From assembly GCA_036768485.1 (NCBI GenBank), contig JAVLUZ010000770.1:124001-188000 (forward strand): DNA of 64,000 bases, read 5' to 3'. Below, piece by piece: positions 11,640 through 23,664 of this stretch (positions are counted from its first letter, which is position 1; each line of letters opens with the position of its first letter). The stretch comes from Mermis nigrescens (taxonomy: Eukaryota > Nematoda > Enoplea > Mermithida > Mermithidae). The notes beneath the pieces are model-generated. The model was not told the origin of the DNA. It was given only the letters and a program-made list of their open reading frames with translations, and made no database searches. The position numbers and the translations under genes were made by a program.

Positions 11640-12040
11640 GCATACATGGTCTTGGGGGGGTTTCTTACCCCTCCCCACAAAAATTTTCACCCCCAGAATT
11701 GGTTAATTCTCAAAACTTTCCAATATTTTCCTGAAAATCGGTAGAAAAAGTACTTCTTCTAAGCGTTTTTAGCTATATCTATTTGCTCAAAAATGTAAAA
11801 TTTTCGGCGCTTCGCGCCTAATACTCATGTTTTGACTTATATGCTGTTTAATTTTTAGACTTTGATTTTTTCCGAAATTTTTTCATGTTTTTATGCTTTA
11901 AATAGATAGAGCATCGTGAGAAACGCCAAAAACGATGTTTTTGACGCATATCCACCATTTTTGCACCCAAAGAGAAACTTTAAAATTTATACCCCCCCCC
12001 CGCCACATAATTCCCATGCTATGCATGTACGGCGGTGGGT
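11640..12040. mobile_element. Family C repeat
   Basis: Homologous to 49318-49640 and about 20535-20700. Shared words are 'catacatggtcttgggggg', 'tttttagctatctatttgct' and the hairpin TTCGGCGCTTCGCGCC at about 11804. Ends not resolved. 10985-11640 just before it holds nothing recognisable. Confidence 0.5.
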
Positions 12041-12101
12041 GATCCTGTACACGTATACATGAATAGTAAAACGCGAACAAGTTATACGAGATTAACAATA
12101 A

Positions 12102-12924
12102 CTAATAACCAGTAGGTTTTCCGCCAGTTTCTATTATTTTTGGTATCACTTTGTGTAGATGGCTTATGTACTTTTGACATTTTTCTGGCGTTAAATTTGA
12201 CCAATATCGGCGAAGTCCTCGAATAAGTCTCTCTTCATTGCTCGGCTTTACACTAGACCGAATGTTATGCTCTACAGCATACCAAACATTCTCAATCGGG
12301 TTAATATCCGGACTCTCAGCAGGCGTTTTCCACCAGCGTATTTTATTTTTCACGAAGAACTCTCGTGCAAGTTTTGACGTGTGCTTCGGATCTAATAAAA
12401 GAATTATCTCATTAGCAATACTTCCGGAACATATACGCTGGCCCGTATTTAAGGGAGCCCCTAGAAATTAAAAATAATCAGGCGATTTGAAGAAAAACGG
12501 AATTGCAAGGCAATTTTTTTATATTACTGCAGCGGAACGGCCAAAAATTCTACCTGAAAACGATAAAAAATATCAAAATTTTCCGGCGCTTCACGCCGTA
12601 TGAGCAGTGCAGTATGTCCCATGATTTTGGCTAAGCGCGACCGAAAACAACATTTTTTGTGTAAAAAAGCTTTTTCGAAAAATTCAAATTCTCTGATCTA
12701 CATGTGTAGAGCATGTTATATTGCACGTATGTAAATAGCGGCTGTTTTGTGGCTATCTTGGACTATTTGAGGAAAAGTTAGGTACGGACACCATCCCTTT
12801 ACGAAAATGTTATCCGTCACCGGACCACAGAAGAAGATCTTATTATCAATGTGAATTATACAAATGTGTATAATAGAATAATGCAATTAATTAAGAGATG
12901 GGTGGCTTTTGTACTGCACTATGT

Positions 12925-12959
<35 letters not shown>

Positions 12960-15104
12960 ATTCAGGTGGCGGTGGGGGTGGGGAGGACAGCCGCCCCATC
13001 GTCAGAAAACAGTGGACGCTGTCAGAATGTAACATGGGTATGAGAGATCTCCGCCCAAAGCTGGTCATCCACCATCCGCCAACGACAGAAAATGTTTTAC
13101 CCCTCCAGATTTTAAGCAAAACCTTGAGTCTTAAGACTATTTTTAGGTGCTTTTTCCCATTTTTGGCCAAAACTCATACATAAGTTATCCATTTTTATGA
13201 AAATGGCCAAGAACCTGACCCAAAATTCCGAACCCTTACACATATAGGCGCGATAATGAAATGTTTAGTACTTTTTATCATTCAAGCTATTTTATCATGA
13301 TTTTACAAATTTGACTTTCATTAATAACATTTACTCAGTTTCCCGTGCACCACTTCATATTGTTTAGTACCATTTTATTCAAATCTAAGCACAAATATTA
13401 TAGTAGGGAGCTCTATGCTTCAGCACCTTTTTGCATTTGTCCTCAGCGCATTAAGCATATGTATTTTTGCAATAAATAGTCAGTGAATTTCAGACTAATC
13501 AACCGCATTTTCATACAAAACTTTCCAAACTTTAAAATAAATTTTCTTGCATCCTAAACAATTCTGCCTATTCAAAGCTGACAAAAGGAATTATTTACTT
13601 TACGCATAATGGAAGGCAGTTTTGCAATGTTCCCGATACTATTACGAAAACTTGGGGTTCCGTTACACCCCGTCAGAAAGTCGTGGACATAGATGCACAG
13701 CACGGCCAATCTAGGGAAAGCGTCAGCCTGTATATGGATGGGTCAAACATTAAGCTTTTTCCGGGCCAAAGTGAGCTCAAAAACGGATATAAGCGCTAAA
13801 ATAATGTTAAAAATACGTTATTACACAGGTTCTGGTCAATCTGAAGTACTTTTGAAGAAAATTTTGAGTTTAAATCCATTTTTGGCCGACACTTTGCCAC
13901 TTTTTCCCCCACAAGATTTTCCATTTTTCCATTCTGGGGGTCTGGAACCCCATCCCCTGCCCGCACATGCATGTCTTGTCATGGATCTGCCACTATACGT
14001 ACGTAAGTTAGTCGCTCTTCTCCAAAAAGCTATAAATTTATCTCCACAAAGTTTGGGCAAAAATCTTCTGAAATAGCAGCTGTTCCAACCAAAGTCTGAA
14101 GCTGATGCGTTTGTAACCAGGAAGAATCAAAGTAGGTATCTACAATTGTTTTATGTGGGGAAATGGAGATTCCCAGTTATAAGTTGCTAATTCACCTATT
14201 CCCAAAAAGTTAAGATTTTTAAGCTTCCACCAGTTTTAAGCAACAGTTATCATTTTTAGGCGTTTTTTGTCATTTCGATCAAAAATAAAGCCATTCACCG
14301 CCAACTAGCAAATTGGTAGAATTTATAGAGAACCACTTCAAATGCTTATGCAAATATTAAAACTGCCTTGAATTAAAATTTTTAATTACCATTGTCCTGC
14401 ATTAGCCTGCATTGACCTCCGTAGACTTCATTGGCGAACCTCAGATATTCCTTGTTCAAAATTTCTTCGACATAGAAGCGCGCATCCATTATACCGGTAA
14501 AGATAACCAATTCAGTCGCACCACGTGCAGAGATACCACCCCAAACTAGCACTGATGACGGGTGCTTGTAAGTACCTTTCATTTTGATAGGGAATCCTTT
14601 TCGACGATAAGACTTTTTCAAATGTCTCTCTAATTCGATTTTGGCTTCGTCCGCGAATATTACGTCGTCAAAGTTGTAACCATTCATCATTTGTCTATTT
14701 ATTGATTCTGCCCAAACTAGCCGGGCATCGATGTTCTTTGGACGAATATGCTGACAGTACTTTGCCGAAGCATAAGTCCATCCTAACTGCCGCCTACATC
14801 GATAAATAGTTTGCAGACTAAGCTCATAGCCTAATTTCGATAGATGCTTCTGCAACCCCTGTGCAGTCGTCTCGTCACTGTTTTCAAGTTGCTTATTAAT
14901 TGCCGCCAAAACGTTTCCATCAAATGTTGGTATTCTGCCGGAGCCGGGCAACCTTGAAACAGATCCTCGTTCCTCGTATTTGTGCAGAAGTCGAATAACC
15001 GAGGTTTTATGCGCCTGATATCCACAAAGCTTCAAATTACGTTCAATCAATTTCGGTTTATAGCCGACTTTTCTGAATTCTTCTATAATTCGCATTTTCG
15101 TCAT
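12102..15104 (-). CDS. Tc1/mariner (DD34E) transposase, two exons split by a 2-kb intron
   Basis: Exon 1 is 15104-14390 and exon 2 is 12391-12102 (stop TAG). The donor AATG|GTAATT and acceptor TTCTTTTATTAG|AT join in phase 1, rebuilding Q-D-N-D-P-K-H-T across the junction. The product is about 334 residues, close to the usual family size. The N-terminal third is a helix-turn-helix DNA-binding region with a GRIP-like RLPGSGRIPTF linker. Catalytic residues are D in IFADEAKIE, D in LMQDN and E in SPDINPIENVW. The last two are 34 residues apart, the Tc1-like spacing. Coding may begin further upstream: an acceptor (AATGTTTCAG) sits at 15149 and the frame stays open to it. No stop interrupts either exon. 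I did not find convincing terminal inverted repeats. Confidence 0.88.
12439..12822. mobile_element. MITE related to families A/E inside the intron
   Basis: It begins ctggcccgtatttaaggg and ends atgttatccgtcaccg, degraded forms of the A/E termini. The hairpin CCGGCGCTTCACGCCG lies at about 12583. No clear target duplication is seen. Confidence 0.5.
12925..12957. repeat. (CA)n microsatellite
   Basis: About 16 CA units, followed by a G-rich tract. Confidence 0.97.
13720..13985. mobile_element. Family F repeat (reverse)
   Basis: Shares 'cattctgggggtctggaacccc', a CATGCATGTC end and a 'tggtcaatctgaagt' core with copies at about 18365-18600, 31495-31770 and 33350-33510. Confidence 0.45.
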
Positions 15105-15353
15105 ATTCGACAGCTTTGGGACACATTTTCTTCTCCGAGCAGATTCATCTGAAACATTGATTGATTGATTATTGAAAACGAGCAGTAAAACAATTAGTAG
15201 TTTTCGGGCACGCTAGTAGAAAGGCATTACATTGAAATTCCAAAGGTAGATCGTCAGTTATGTAAATTAGCTTACATTATGATCACTTTTGCACGTAATA
15301 AGCTACTTGAGTCAAAATGAAACTTTTTAATTTTTAAACTTGAAATGTACAAC

Positions 15354-15552
15354 CAAAGGCAGATTTAGGGGGGCGGGGGGCGGCCGCCCCCCCCCTATTG
15401 GCCCAAAATAGTGCGCAAAATTAAGGATTTTTGAGCGATTTTTAGCGATTTTCTGGTTAAAACGGCTAATTTTTCCGCCCAAGTCAGTGTTCCGCCCCCC
15501 CCCTTAGGGGTACCGCCCCCCCCTCCTTAGGAAAATCCCGGATCCGCCACTG
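15354..15552. mobile_element. hAT-type MITE, family A, perfect TSD
   Basis: 199 bp flanked by TGTACAAC at 15346-15353 and 15553-15560. The right end GGATCCGCCACTG is intact; the left end is mutated (CAAAGGCAGATTTAGG). Confidence 0.9.
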
Positions 15553-15684
15553 TGTACAACATTTTTAAGGTAAAGTCATAAGTTGAAATGACAGAACAAA
15601 TGCATTAGTTTCTTCGACCCCTGGCCATTTTGACGGTTTGTCCCAGCTGGGAAGCTTAATGGTGCTGAAGGATCGCCAGCATAG

Positions 15685-16328
15685 GTGGGCAGCATTAAAA
15701 TTCTGGGGGAGGGGGTGCAAGATTTTTTAAGGTAAAAAATGGTCTTTAAAATGCTGGTATGGCAAAAAACAGCATTTTTTAACGTTTCTCATCAAACACT
15801 ATCCATTGGCATAAAAACTCGCGAAAAAACCAAAAAAAAATTTTCAAAAATCGAATTCCGGGGGGGGGTTTAAGTGGCGGATCCAGGATTTTCTGACCGG
15901 GGGTGCGGAACCCAAATTTTCTAGATATTGTCAAAAAAAATTCAAAAAATCCGTCCATTGTGCTTAAAGTAACGTTTTATTGTCGTCTTTTGATAGGCGA
16001 AATCATTTCCGATGCAATAACTTTGGAAATTTTAAAAATTTCTTGAAAGTTTTTTATAAAAACCATGCAAAGTTAGGTTTTAACACGGTTATAGAGCGAA
16101 AAAAAGTCAGTAAACGTCATTATCCGGCGCGGAGCGCCGGAAAAATTTTAAAAATCATGAAAAAATTGGCTGAAATCATCAGAAAATACGCATGTTCTCT
16201 TAATTGCGTCCAACTATATTTGACGACAGTGGGAGGGGGCAGCCGCCCCACCTTAATCCGCCACTGGGTATTTTGATTTCTAGGAGGGGGTATTCGGCCT
16301 TCTGGGGGAGGGGGTGCATTACATACCA
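15685..16328. mobile_element. Family B MITE interrupted by a nested MITE
   Basis: The first half (15685-15871) runs from 'cataggtgggcagca' to the GAATTC-G-run. The family sequence resumes at 16268 (ggtattttgatttctaggag). The 395-bp insert (15872-16266) has agtggcggatccagg and aatccgccactg ends and its own CCGGCGCGGAGCGCCGG hairpin near 16121. Confidence 0.75.
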
Positions 16329-16592
16329 TGCATGGGCATGGGTGGAGATTGGGGGTGTGCACCTCCCAGAAGGCTGAATACTTCCCTAGAAAGCAAAACA
16401 CCCCCCAGACTGAATTCAATTTTTGAAAATTTTTTGTTTTTTTCAAGCGATTTTTTTATGCAAATGGATAGTGCTCGATGGAAAACGTTGAAAAATGGTG
16501 TTTTAATCGCCATACCACAACTTTTAAGACCATTTTTGTACCTTGGAAAATCTTGCACCCCGCCCCAGAATTCAGATGCTGCCCATTTATGG
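16329..16592 (-). mobile_element. Family B MITE (reverse)
   Basis: It starts catgggcatggg. The core has 'gtgctcgatggaaaacgttg' and it ends gatgctgcccatttatgg. It directly follows the nested pair. Confidence 0.65.
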
Positions 16593-16749
16593 AGCATACC
16601 CCCCAGGCCTACGTGTGATTGCCAGGACCAAGGGCGGCCCAGTCGATCACTATTAACATGTAAACGAAATGAATGATTCAAAACTTTTATTTTTGGTGGC
16701 TTCGTTCGGTCACTTAGGCCAGAGTCATACATGTAACATGGGAATGGGC

Positions 16750-16905
16750 CCACACATGGAAGTGGGGGTCCGGGGGTCTGCTGAACCCCCAAAATCCAGG
16801 GGACCCCCCAAAATTGATAGACCCCCCAGAATTGAATTTTTGGTAATATTCTTGTCAATTTGGCCCCATCGGACCCCCAGAATTTGGTCGCTGCCCACTT
16901 ATGGA
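16750..16905. mobile_element. Family G MITE
   Basis: Closely matches 6893-7050: G-rich start, 'aaaattgatagaccccccag', 'ccccatcggacccccagaat', end cgctgcccacttatgg. Confidence 0.6.
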
Positions 16906-17526
16906 TGGGCCCATCACCCCACCGCCATAAAAGTTTTGATTCCTCCCCCCCCGATGTTTGGAAACAAAAAGATTTTCTTTGGCCATTTTAAAGCATTTTT
17001 TTGTCGTTTTTAACCAAATATTGGAGGTCGTTTTTTCCTTTCCCACCTAAAAATAGTCTAGGACCCCTACCCAAAATTTTGATATGTGGTGATGGCTCAA
17101 AATATTAAGCGGGGATATCGCATAAACGTCCATGGTTAGAACCGTCAGAGAAGATAAAATCCAAGAAATCCGGACCGGTAAATTTAATGCGAATCAAAGG
17201 AAAAAAATTGTCAAAATTGCCTAAAGTGCTTTTATTCCACATTTTTACTTCATTTTGATAGTGTTTGCATTACATCGATTTTTCTTACTAAAAAGTAAGA
17301 CATTTAACAAATTGGAGGAAAATTTGACTTTTTAGACCACTCTAAAACGATTCTAGGAGTATTTTTGAGTAAATACAAAATAGCGTATTATAAATCCAGC
17401 ATAAAGTGACAGAGAAATTTTAACATTATTCACTGCTTTTGTCCTCGAAAATGATGCAAAAAATTGTTGGTCAGCTCAAAAGCGCCAGACAACAACTGTC
17501 TATCTGACTCCATATGGGGTGATACC
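16906..17526. other. Repeat remnants, no gene
   Basis: It has a family-like patch at 16910-17060 and otherwise AT-rich unique-looking sequence. Confidence 0.4.
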
Positions 17527-17836
17527 CACAAGTGGGCGTGGGGGGGGGGGTATTCACCCACCACAGAAGTTGAAATGCACCCCCCCCCCCCACAGAAGTT
17601 GAAATATCCCCCCCCCCCAGAAATCAAAATACCCCACAGAATTCATTTTTGAAATTTTTTTTGCTTTTTTAGCGATTTTTTGATGCCATTGGATTGTGCT
17701 CGATGAGAAACGTCGAAAAATGGTGTTTTTTTCGCCATACGACCACTTTTAAGACCATTTCTTGGACCTTTGAAAATTTTTTCACCCCCTCCAGAAATTT
17801 TCTCACCCCCCAGAATTTCGGTGTTGCCCACCTATG
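17527..17836 (-). mobile_element. hAT-type MITE, family B, perfect TSD
   Basis: 310 bp flanked by GTGATACC at 17519-17526 and 17837-17844. Ends CACAAGTGGGCG and GCCCACCTATG form the terminal inverted repeat. It is longer than other copies because of C/G-run expansion. Confidence 0.92.
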
Positions 17837-18079
17837 GTGATACCCCTCACGCTATTTACATCTATCAGCAGGGCTGTATCTAGTGGGCATACTTGGACAA
17901 ATTGTACAACTTCATTCAACGCGGTATCAATGAGGACCGCGTCTGTATAAATGGGAAGAGCTGCCGGTATCAATGGAAAATTTAGAAATTTTGAACAAAT
18001 AGAAGAAAAATGATGGAAATTCACAAAAATGACTCTAAAATCAGTCAATCAACTAGAAAATGGAATATGAATCCACGAA

Positions 18080-18245
18080 AATACGTGAAAATCAATTGAA
18101 AATAAGCTAATTAACCAACAAATTGATGACTAACCAACCAATAATCAATTAAACAATCAATAATTAACCAATTAACCACTAAGCAACCAATCAACCAGTC
18201 AAGTAACCACTTAGTACAAGGGCAACCAATCAAATAATCGGGCAG
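18080..18245. repeat. Degenerate AACCAAT(C/A)A minisatellite
   Basis: Irregular repeats of 'aaccaatcaattaacc' type over about 160 bp. Confidence 0.7.
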
Positions 18246-18364
18246 CCGGTATCTTTAGGAAGACTGGCCTTTGTCTATGTATGAGGGGCACGGGAGGGGC
18301 GAGAATCCCAAAAAACAAGCTAAAAATTTAATTCTGTGAGGCGGTCTGGGGAGTCTACCGAATT

Positions 18365-18600
18365 CTCCTGGGCAGACAAGCACGTGGGAGGTGGGTTTGT
18401 GGGATCCTGCCTGACCCCCCCCCCAGAATGAAAAAATGGAAATTTTCTATAAAAAGTCTTCAAATTGACCAGAAACTGTCTAATAACGTCGTTTTAACGC
18501 TATTTTAGCGCTTATATCAATTTTTGAGGTCATTTTGGCCCACAAAAGTTCAATTCTTGACCCCCCCAGATCGGCCATGCTGTGCATCTGTGCTCCTGGG
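18365..18600. mobile_element. Family F repeat
   Basis: Starts cagacaagcacgtggg, contains 'gaccagaaactgtctaataa' and ends with 'gacccccccagatcgg'. It matches the 31.5-kb copy. Confidence 0.5.
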
Positions 18601-18678
18601 TATAAACCCCATGCCCCCGACGTGTGATCCAGACCCTTAAACCCCTGCCCCTTATACATGCATGTCTGATCCTGACCA

Positions 18679-18914
18679 TACCAGGGCGTGGGGATCTTGT
18701 TGAATATGCACCCCCCCCCAGAAAACCAGTTCCCCCAAAATTCAATTTTTAAAATTTTTTTTGTTTTTTTTCGCTATTTCTTTATGCCAATGGATAACGC
18801 TCAATGAGAAACGTTAAAAATGGTTTTTTCTCGCCATACCACCATTTTAAGACCATTTTTCACCTTTAAAAACTCTTGCAGTCCCAGAGAATTTTGGTGC
18901 CGCCCACCTATGGT
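18679..18914 (-). mobile_element. Family B MITE (reverse)
   Basis: Starts cataccagggcgtgg and ends ccgcccacctatg. Flanks ATCCTGAC and GTCCAGAC match at 6 of 8 positions. Confidence 0.65.
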
Positions 18915-20234
18915 CCAGACCAACATCTTGACGCCAATGTGTGCATGCTGCTCAAAACTAAAAAAGAGCAAGGTTTCTTTAAACCATACTTTCGGGTAAC
19001 GTAGAAAAACTGCCCGATGATGGCGCGGACCCAGCTTCGTTACAATCGGAGCCTTCAGGAGTAGTTCCGCGTATTTTTGGAGCAGTTGTCCTAACAACTA
19101 GTCTCTCATCTGGCAACTTTTTCTGGAAAAGAGTTTAAATATTATGTTAATGTACAACAATTGCATACTAATTGTGAAACGTATAAAGATTTATTGAAGT
19201 ATCAACCTTTCACTAATGGATAATTTTGGCTCTGTAAGAAAATTCTATTTTTATTTATTTTTGTGTCAATCATCTTATTTTTTAAAAGTATTCCGTCATT
19301 CTTCTTCTCGGAGTCTAGGCCAAAAGTCTTATTTTAACTTGCTATTCCCTAGTGTATGAGCATGGGTATTTTGGCGCTTCACGCCGGATTAGTACTTTTT
19401 TGTACTTTTTGCTCAAAAACCGCCCAAAATTGATCAATTTCTGTGTTTTTCATAATTATAAGTGTTATGATGCAGTCAAAATGGACTAAACATGCTTTAA
19501 GAAGGCAATATTACCACGAAATAACGTTTTACAGGCTATTTTGACTATTTTGTTCGTTTAAACAGCAAAAAAATCATTAACTTTAAATTTGCTGCTTTGG
19601 ATTCCTGGGATTTAACCCCTCCCCCTTATGACCCTGACCTTGTGCACCTGTTAGGAAGATTTTCGCTTATACCAAGGAACTTCAATGTGAATGAAACAAA
19701 GCTTCCTTTCAGGAATCGCCCCACAAACAACTACAGCTACACATGCATCACACCTTTATTCAAATGAAACAGATCAGCTGAAATTGCAAACGATTTCATC
19801 ATTATTCTTGAAAAGCACTTCGCACACCAAAAATATACTTTAGATAGTTTAATGATTGAAAATCGAATGTTTTAACCGTGCGTACGCTTAATTTAAAAAA
19901 TCACTAAAATTACATGTAAAGCAATCATATTGTTTAATTTCTTTAGATTCTAATATTGCACGATCGAAGAATCAATACTATAGCTTGATATTACTTGGTC
20001 CTGAACAAGCAGTAAACAGTGTTGTTTTTATGGGCTGTACTTGAGGCAAATTCTTGAAAATAATTTACACATGACGCGAAGTACAAAAAAACTTGATTTT
20101 TCGCGATTGTAAAAAAGGATATTTTCATCTTTCCGTGCATCATCTTACGTTCCAAATATTGTTTTCAGCCAAGAAGACCGCCCACCCCTCTCTAAATAAG
20201 ACCGTGACTACATTGATCAACGATGCAATATTAC
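18915..20234. other. No recognised gene
   Basis: Contains a family C-like patch near 19340-19620 with the hairpin GGCGCTTCACGCC at about 19373. The rest is AT-rich, with no domain or splice evidence. Confidence 0.4.
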
Positions 20235-20471
20235 CTGCTTTGCATTTGCAAGAGAGCTTTCAATAGGTGAAACTGATTCAGGGTGCATTAAAACGCCCTG
20301 ATAACGTCTTTCGCCCCAAAGCTTCGTTGTTATTATAGCTCCTGGGATTAAGTCAGCATTGTTCGATGGTGTCAAAATCATTGAATAGGGTATAATAGCT
20401 GTTTGACCATCGCGCTTTGGATCATCATTGCCATACCACAAAACATAAATTTTGTTAAGCATATCCATTTC
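20235..20471 (-). CDS. Internal coding exon, unknown chromatin-type protein
   Basis: A 237-bp open exon (79 codons) sits between an acceptor TTTTTTATTTAG (ending 20472) and a strong donor AAAGCAG|GTAATA (20234). Both ends are in phase 0. It contains an ATG two codons in, so it could also be a first coding exon. The peptide begins EMDMLNKIYVLWYGNDDPKR, and later has PYSMIL, PGAIITTKLWGERRYQGVLM and a Ser/Ala-rich end. The pattern 'V.WY..D......P...I.......G......GERRYQGV' resembles the small beta-barrel module found N-terminal to BEN domains in some insect proteins, but that is weak. The only BEN exon here (6093-6718) is on the opposite strand. Confidence 0.5.
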
Positions 20472-20534
20472 CTAAATAAAAAATTATTCTAGAATTTTGT
20501 AAAGGGTAAATATGTAGCATTACCATATACATAT

Positions 20535-21012
20535 ACATGATGTTAGGGGCCCAGAAAAGTTTTCACCCTCCCCTTAGAATTTGTGATCTTCCAAGAAATT
20601 AAAAAAACAAATCGTAAAAACGGTATCTTTTAAGCGTTTTTAGCTATCTGCTTGCTCAAAAGTGTCAAAGTTTTGGTGCTTCACGCCATATACTCATACT
20701 TTGACTTTAAAATGTGATATTACCACAAAAAACGTTTTATAGGCTATTCTGACAAGTTTTTTCGTTTGAATGGGAACAAAACTCCTGAAAACTAATTTTA
20801 TCCTCCCCCTACCAACCATACCTGGGCATGGAGGCGGGTTTGGGGCGTATGCAATCCCCAAAAGGCCGAATACGCCCAAAAAATCCAAAATACCCCTCAG
20901 ATGAGAAACGTTGAAAAATTGTGTTTTTCCGCCATTCCTATATTTTTAGGTCCATTTTTTTGACCTTTAAAAAATCTTGCAACCCCCAGAATTTTGGTGC
21001 CACCCACCAATG
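20535..21012. mobile_element. Family C fragment followed by reverse family B MITE
   Basis: 20535-20700 shares 'tttttagctatctgcttgct' and GGTGCTTCACGCC with family C. 20818-21012 is a shortened family B element ending 'ggtgccacccaccaatg'. Confidence 0.5.
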
Positions 21013-21712
21013 CTGCCGACTCTGACCTTGTGCATCTATTACAAATGAATTTTCAAAAATACCTTTAAATGACTGCAAGCTGCGACTTTGATATGGGGAT
21101 CCTCACTAGATTGGTTCTCCCCATCCCAATAAAGACTAAAATTTTTTACTGACCATCATTTTTGACAAAAATTTGCATTTTCAAGCCATTTTTACGTGAT
21201 TTTGAAGTCTTGGCCAAAAGCTGAAGCTAAGTTATATATAACCGAATTTGATTCCACTAGATCCACAATTAGTAGCCAACCCTTCCATGCATCGATTATT
21301 TAAAAAACAGCATACAGCATAAAAGGTTTAAACAGAAAATAAGGACCAGAACACAGAGCTTCAATTATGGGGCTGAAGGATACCAGGCATGGTGAGATTC
21401 TGTCCGTAAGTTGAAATTTAAAACAGAAACATAAGAAAGCCTAACTACATAAGTGAGAGCAAATCAATGTAGGCAGATAATCATATATGTGACGGGGATG
21501 GGGAGAGATCTCCCATCAAAACTTGGTCACCCATGTCCCTTGGAGTTTTTTTTGACCCCCTCCACAAAGACAGAAACTTTCTGACCCTCATCCCAATTTT
21601 TGGGAAAATTTGCGTTTTTTGGCCGTTATATTATGTTTTTCGGCCTTTTTTGGCTAGAAATTGCTGGTAACTTACCTTCCCCTGGAAGAAAACTAGCTGG
21701 AGACCCCACAAG

Positions 21713-22165
21713 CAAGCCCGTATCCAGGATTTTGTTTGGGGGGGCACAACCAAAATTTTTTAAAACACAAGGAGGGACCAAAGGATAAATTAAAATACAT
21801 TTTATGCCCACAAGAGCTGTACAATTTGTAAATTTTGCTACCCAGACGCCTAAAATATGGTGAGAATCCAATAGATAGTCTCTTGAATTAAGCTCATTTT
21901 CTGCATAAAACCTGTGCAGAACAGAGAAAATATATGCAAAATACGCTTTAGGTTGTATAAAGACTAAAAATCGAGTGTTTTAAGCGCTGTGCTTGCGACT
22001 AAATAGACTCTGATCAAATTGAGAAATTCAGCGCAAAGCGCCAAAAATTTCTTGCAATTTTTTGGCTGAAAAGGCAAAGGGGTATATAGTTAAGGAAAAG
22101 ATCATTCTCATATTTCATATCGTGGGAGGGGCACGTGCCCCGTTTCTCCCCTCGATACGGGCCTG
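21713..22165. mobile_element. hAT-type MITE, family H, perfect TSD
   Basis: 453 bp from CAAGCCCGTATCCAGG to CTCGATACGGGCCTG, flanked by identical CCCACAAG at 21705-21712 and 22166-22173. The CAGCGCAAAGCGCC hairpin lies near 22028. It is non-coding. Confidence 0.9.
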
Positions 22166-22173
22166 CCCACAAG

Positions 22174-23664
22174 TGAAATTTCGAGCTGTTACATGCATGC
22201 AGATAAGTATACCTGCTAAGAAATGACAAGTTGAATAACATGTCAACAGAGAATTGAGAATTATCATTGATGAAGAACCAAAAGAAGTATTCCTACTTTA
22301 AATGCCTAAATTTTTGAATACGCTCGACATGCTGAGCACAAATATGCAAATAATAACTAAAAAATGACTTTCTGATTTGAGCATTTGAAAATTATGCAAA
22401 TTTTATAAACAAGCACTCAAGTCAAACTATGCTGCTGTTATGTCGACCTAGGCGGTAGTATTTTGACCTAAGCTTATCTCGAAGAGGATAGCATTTAAAT
22501 TAAGCATAAGCCTAGGAATATTAAGATGAAGAAAAAGTAAGACTTGACATCCTTTGCAAATCCTGGGTACCTACCATGTTGATCAAATCAGTTTTATGCA
22601 ATTTCTTTTGAGTATCTAGCATAACACACAACCCAGCAAAGCATGTGGCAAGTAAATAATACTACATTCCATTTTCTTCACAACTAGCAAGTGAGCACAT
22701 CCTAAAAATGCTATGTTTTGATAATAACATGTGGCTTATCTTGGCTGATAAGCTAATAAGCTGCTACATTTACATACTTGTCCCTTAAAACTAAAAGAAA
22801 AATGTTTCGACTAATCAGCATGGTTTTAAATTTAGTGCGAATACTTTAGTTGTCTTCAGAAAGCGAAAGCATCCTCAGGTATCCTGCCTTAATTCTGCAA
22901 CAAAAAAACTCGAATTTTTGCCAGTAAATGTAAAAAAACAGTTTTTTACGCAAATTTCGCTGAAAATGTTTTTTAGCAAGCAAGTGTGCCGTAGTCAATG
23001 TCACTTTTAGAAAATTTCGGGTAATTAATTACTAATGGAAATATTTATTAGCCTGAAACCGCAAACTCAAGTGTGCAGGAAATCTTAGGAAATACATGTA
23101 CTTAATCTGTTGACGTATTTTCGCTGTCGTAATAAACTTTCACCTTCACTTTCAACTTCAACTTCAACCAAAAAACTTAGTTTCACACGAATTAGCAATC
23201 CAGGACAAGCGAGAAAACTGCACAAGTCGAAAACCACAGACACAACTCTAAGCAACGCATTAAGAAATACCAGCACTTTTGGTGTTTGGGGATAGGTATG
23301 GGTAACATTTTTCAATTTTTTCGATATTTGATGAACTTTCCACATGCTGATCACGGATATGACATCTTTTTCATCGCTAAAAAATGATTTCCGAAAAATT
23401 CGTGTTTTAATTTTTTTTAATTTTAGATTTTTTTCAGTCTTTGCCAATTTTTTAGATTATGATAAATTTTTGTGCGCTGCTCACAATTACAACATCTCTT
23501 CTGAACGAAGATCGTTTATTCGTCAATTATTAAAATTTTAAAATTGTGTATTCAAAAATTGTTCAAAAATTAAAAAAAATTAAATTTGAATTTTTAGAAA
23601 ACTAATGGTCTGCGATCAGAAGCGATCTCGCATTCGTGATCAGCGTATGGAAATTGGGAGTATA
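22174..23664. other. AT-rich; one coding-like segment that recurs at 24.46 kb
   Basis: 23150-23290 and 24460-24560 (+) share a diverged segment. The two conceptual peptides share a Thr-Ser-Thr-(K/R)-KL start, an NP(G/R) centre and HKSKT. A donor-like ACT|GTAAGTAAT sits at 24704. This could be an exon pair or a repeat. The rest shows nothing recognisable. Confidence 0.35.

Larger units (their letters stand above)
12392..14389 (-). other. Intron of the Tc1/mariner gene, filled with repeats
   Basis: A 1998-bp GT-AG intron. It contains a MITE (about 12439-12822), a (CA)n tract and a reverse family F element (about 13720-13985), so later insertions probably expanded it. Confidence 0.75.

Noticed and set aside
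16314..16858. Overlapping 120-179-codon frames on both strands
   Set aside because: They span family B and G MITEs with C/G runs; no domain, and frames change between MITE copies.
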